This document shows, piece by piece, positions 62,621-63,549 of a stretch of 63,549 bases of DNA (positions are counted from its first letter, which is position 1; the number at the start of each line of letters is the position of its first letter). The position numbers were made by a program, and so were the translations under genes. Source of the DNA: an uncultured Pelagibacteraceae bacterium (GTDB taxonomy: Bacteria > Pseudomonadota > Alphaproteobacteria > Pelagibacterales > Pelagibacteraceae); contig CACDVM010000006.1 in assembly GCA_902556265.1 (NCBI GenBank), forward strand, positions 1 through 63,549. Direction: 5' to 3'. The notes under the pieces are model-generated. The model worked only from the letters and a program-made list of their open reading frames with translations. It ran no database searches and was not told the origin of the DNA.

Positions 62621-63087
62621 TTTTTTAATTTAGATGAAAATTTTAAGTTTTCATCTTTGAATTGTGATTTATTTTTTTTAATAAAGTCATCCATAATCTT
62701 TACTTTTTCTTCTTCAAATTCAGCAACTTTTCTCTCATTAAGATCTACATATAAAGCTAGAATTTCAATTGTTGAGGCTAGGAATTTTTTTTCTTTGTGG
62801 ATCATTTCCATTTTATATTGAAGTCTTTTTTTATCATGATCGAAATAAACACAATTTATATCCACTTCATCGTTTAGTTGAAGTTCTTGATTGTAGGTTA
62901 TGTGAGACTCTACAATCATTGTGCTTTTTTTAGTTGTTTTTGCTGAGTGTTCACCCATCTTAAAAATATTATTTAATGTATCAGCACCATATTTATCAAA
63001 CATTAATAGATAATATGAAACATTCATATGATCGTTGTAATCAATCCAATCTTTAATTACTTTTTGAGTACTTAGATATACGGACAT
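62617..63087 (-). CDS. Acyl-CoA thioesterase, 4HBT hotdog fold
   Basis: A 156-residue single-hotdog protein with the 4HBT signature WIDYNDHMNVSYYLLMF (about 16-32), whose aspartate is the likely catalytic residue, and a beta sheet with VESHITYNQELQLND. The natural thioester is unknown; similar sequences include thioesterases of carnitine and betainyl-CoA metabolism. It lies between moaC and moaD with small gaps or overlaps, so it is co-transcribed with molybdopterin genes, an unexpected pairing. Confidence 0.85.
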   Translation of the reverse strand: MSVYLSTQKVIKDWIDYNDHMNVSYYLLMFDKYGADTLNNIFKMGEHSAKTTKKSTMIVESHITYNQELQLNDEVDINCVYFDHDKKRLQYKMEMIHKEKKFLASTIEILALYVDLNERKVAEFEEEKVKIMDDFIKKNKSQFKDENLKFSSKLKK

Positions 63088-63093
63088 ATAGAA

Positions 63094-63549
63094 TTAGAAT
63101 ATATTTTTTAAAAATTCAGGCAATCCATCTGGATTAGTCCACAATCCACTTTTTCCACCTTCTTTAATTAATAACTTCACGTTATCTATCTTTAGATGTG
63201 GATTAACTATTTTACTTAAATCATAAATTGTTATTAATGCAACGTTAACACCCATAATAGCTTCCATTTCTACACCTGTTTTAGCTACTGCTGAAACAAC
63301 ACAAAAAACTTCTAGTGAATTATCAACTTCATTCATAATAATTTTAGTTGCAGTGTGATCAATTGGAAGTGGGTGACAAAGTGGAATTAATTCACTTGTT
63401 TTTTTTACACCTAAAACAGCTGATACCTCAGCTAAAGTTATTGGATCTCCTTTAGGCATTTTTTTATTTTTAATTAAATCAAATACTTCTTTGCCCACAT
63501 AAATTTTTCCTGAAGCTAGTGCTCTACGAAATGTTTCTCTCTTAGATGA
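63094..63549 (-). CDS. moaC: Cyclic pyranopterin monophosphate synthase, 5' end cut by window
   Basis: MoaC, with MoaA, makes the pterin precursor of molybdopterin from GTP. The gene is incomplete: codons upstream of 63498 stay open and read SKRETFRRALASGKIYVG, typical MoaC sequence, so the start lies beyond the right edge. The GTG at 63498 is an internal valine codon. Visible motifs are LIPLCHPLPID, VSAVAKTGVEMEAIMG and the C-terminal LLIKEGGKSGLW. It heads a cluster with the thioesterase, moaD, moaE, msrP and msrQ. Confidence 0.93.
   Translation of the reverse strand, partial: SSKRETFRRALASGKIYVGKEVFDLIKNKKMPKGDPITLAEVSAVLGVKKTSELIPLCHPLPIDHTATKIIMNEVDNSLEVFCVVSAVAKTGVEMEAIMGVNVALITIYDLSKIVNPHLKIDNVKLLIKEGGKSGLWTNPDGLPEFLKNIF

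Noticed and set aside
63094-63498. moaC starting at GTG 63498
   Set aside because: MoaC sequence continues in frame to the window edge; the GTG is an internal valine codon.
1-63549. tRNA, rRNA, CRISPR, IS elements, phage or integrase genes
   Set aside because: All long intervals are filled with housekeeping genes; no clover-leaf, repeat-spacer pattern, transposase or terminal repeat was seen by eye.

Overview
The window looks like core chromosome of a SAR11-clade alphaproteobacterium (Candidatus Pelagibacter or a close relative). The DNA is very AT-rich and lysine, asparagine and isoleucine dominate the proteins. Genes are short and packed with overlaps. The gene blocks are alphaproteobacterial: lptF-lptG-lptD-surA-pdxA-rsmA, purM-DUF2066-hdaA, an NDUFA12-like gene followed by DUF2155, and cvpA-purF. 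A homocysteine methyltransferase preceded by tandem SAM-II and SAM-V riboswitches is a SAR11 hallmark. I see no tRNA, rRNA, CRISPR array, insertion sequence, phage gene or attachment site, and no stretch above 300 bp without a gene.

Layout: 1-260 holds the 5' end of an unrecognised minus-strand gene and a spacer with an inverted repeat. 261-10257 holds a divergent cytidylate kinase, an MFS and a DMT transporter, glutathione synthesis (gshA, gshB), an HD-domain protein, purF, cvpA and an RND-type exporter. 10280-12854 is rpsF-rpsR-rplI followed by dnaB. 12941-15532 is fatty-acid synthesis (fabD, fabG, acpP) plus gmk. 15521-22745 is outer-membrane biogenesis (lptF, lptG, lptD, surA) plus pdxA and rsmA. 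22804-29780 holds pepA, ndk, purN, purM, a DUF2066 protein, hdaA and aspS. 29782-34655 holds an isolated NrdJ C-terminal-like protein, the NDUFA12-like and DUF2155 genes, aroQ-accB-accC and thiS-thiG. 34648-45209 holds an RNase E/G, a class A PBP, prfB with a programmed frameshift, an AsmA-like protein, tyrS, anmK and an alpha/beta hydrolase. 45344-51511 is a complete iscR-sufBCDS-U-T-A iron-sulfur operon behind an IscR-type operator. 51578-56512 holds a small protein, glnA, a YbaK-type deacylase, a DMT transporter, a glycosyltransferase and the riboswitch-controlled methyltransferase. 56679-63549 holds a TauE/SafE permease, moaB, DUF1244, an aldehyde dehydrogenase with a histone-like basic N-terminus plus DUF779, and a minus-strand moaC-thioesterase-moaD-moaE-msrP-msrQ cluster that pairs molybdopterin synthesis with a molybdoenzyme.

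The most interesting non-gene signals are: the SAM-II/SAM-V tandem with a 10-codon reading frame between the aptamers; the RF2 frameshift site; the lysine-rich aldehyde dehydrogenase extension with its own internal ribosome-binding site, and the GC-rich hairpin after the gene; the use of the C-terminal Gly-Gly codons of both ThiS and MoaD as the Shine-Dalgarno of the next gene; and the fact that all twelve convergent gene pairs abut or overlap, leaving no room for terminators. Assignments rest on reading the sequence and on recalled family motifs; no database search was run.
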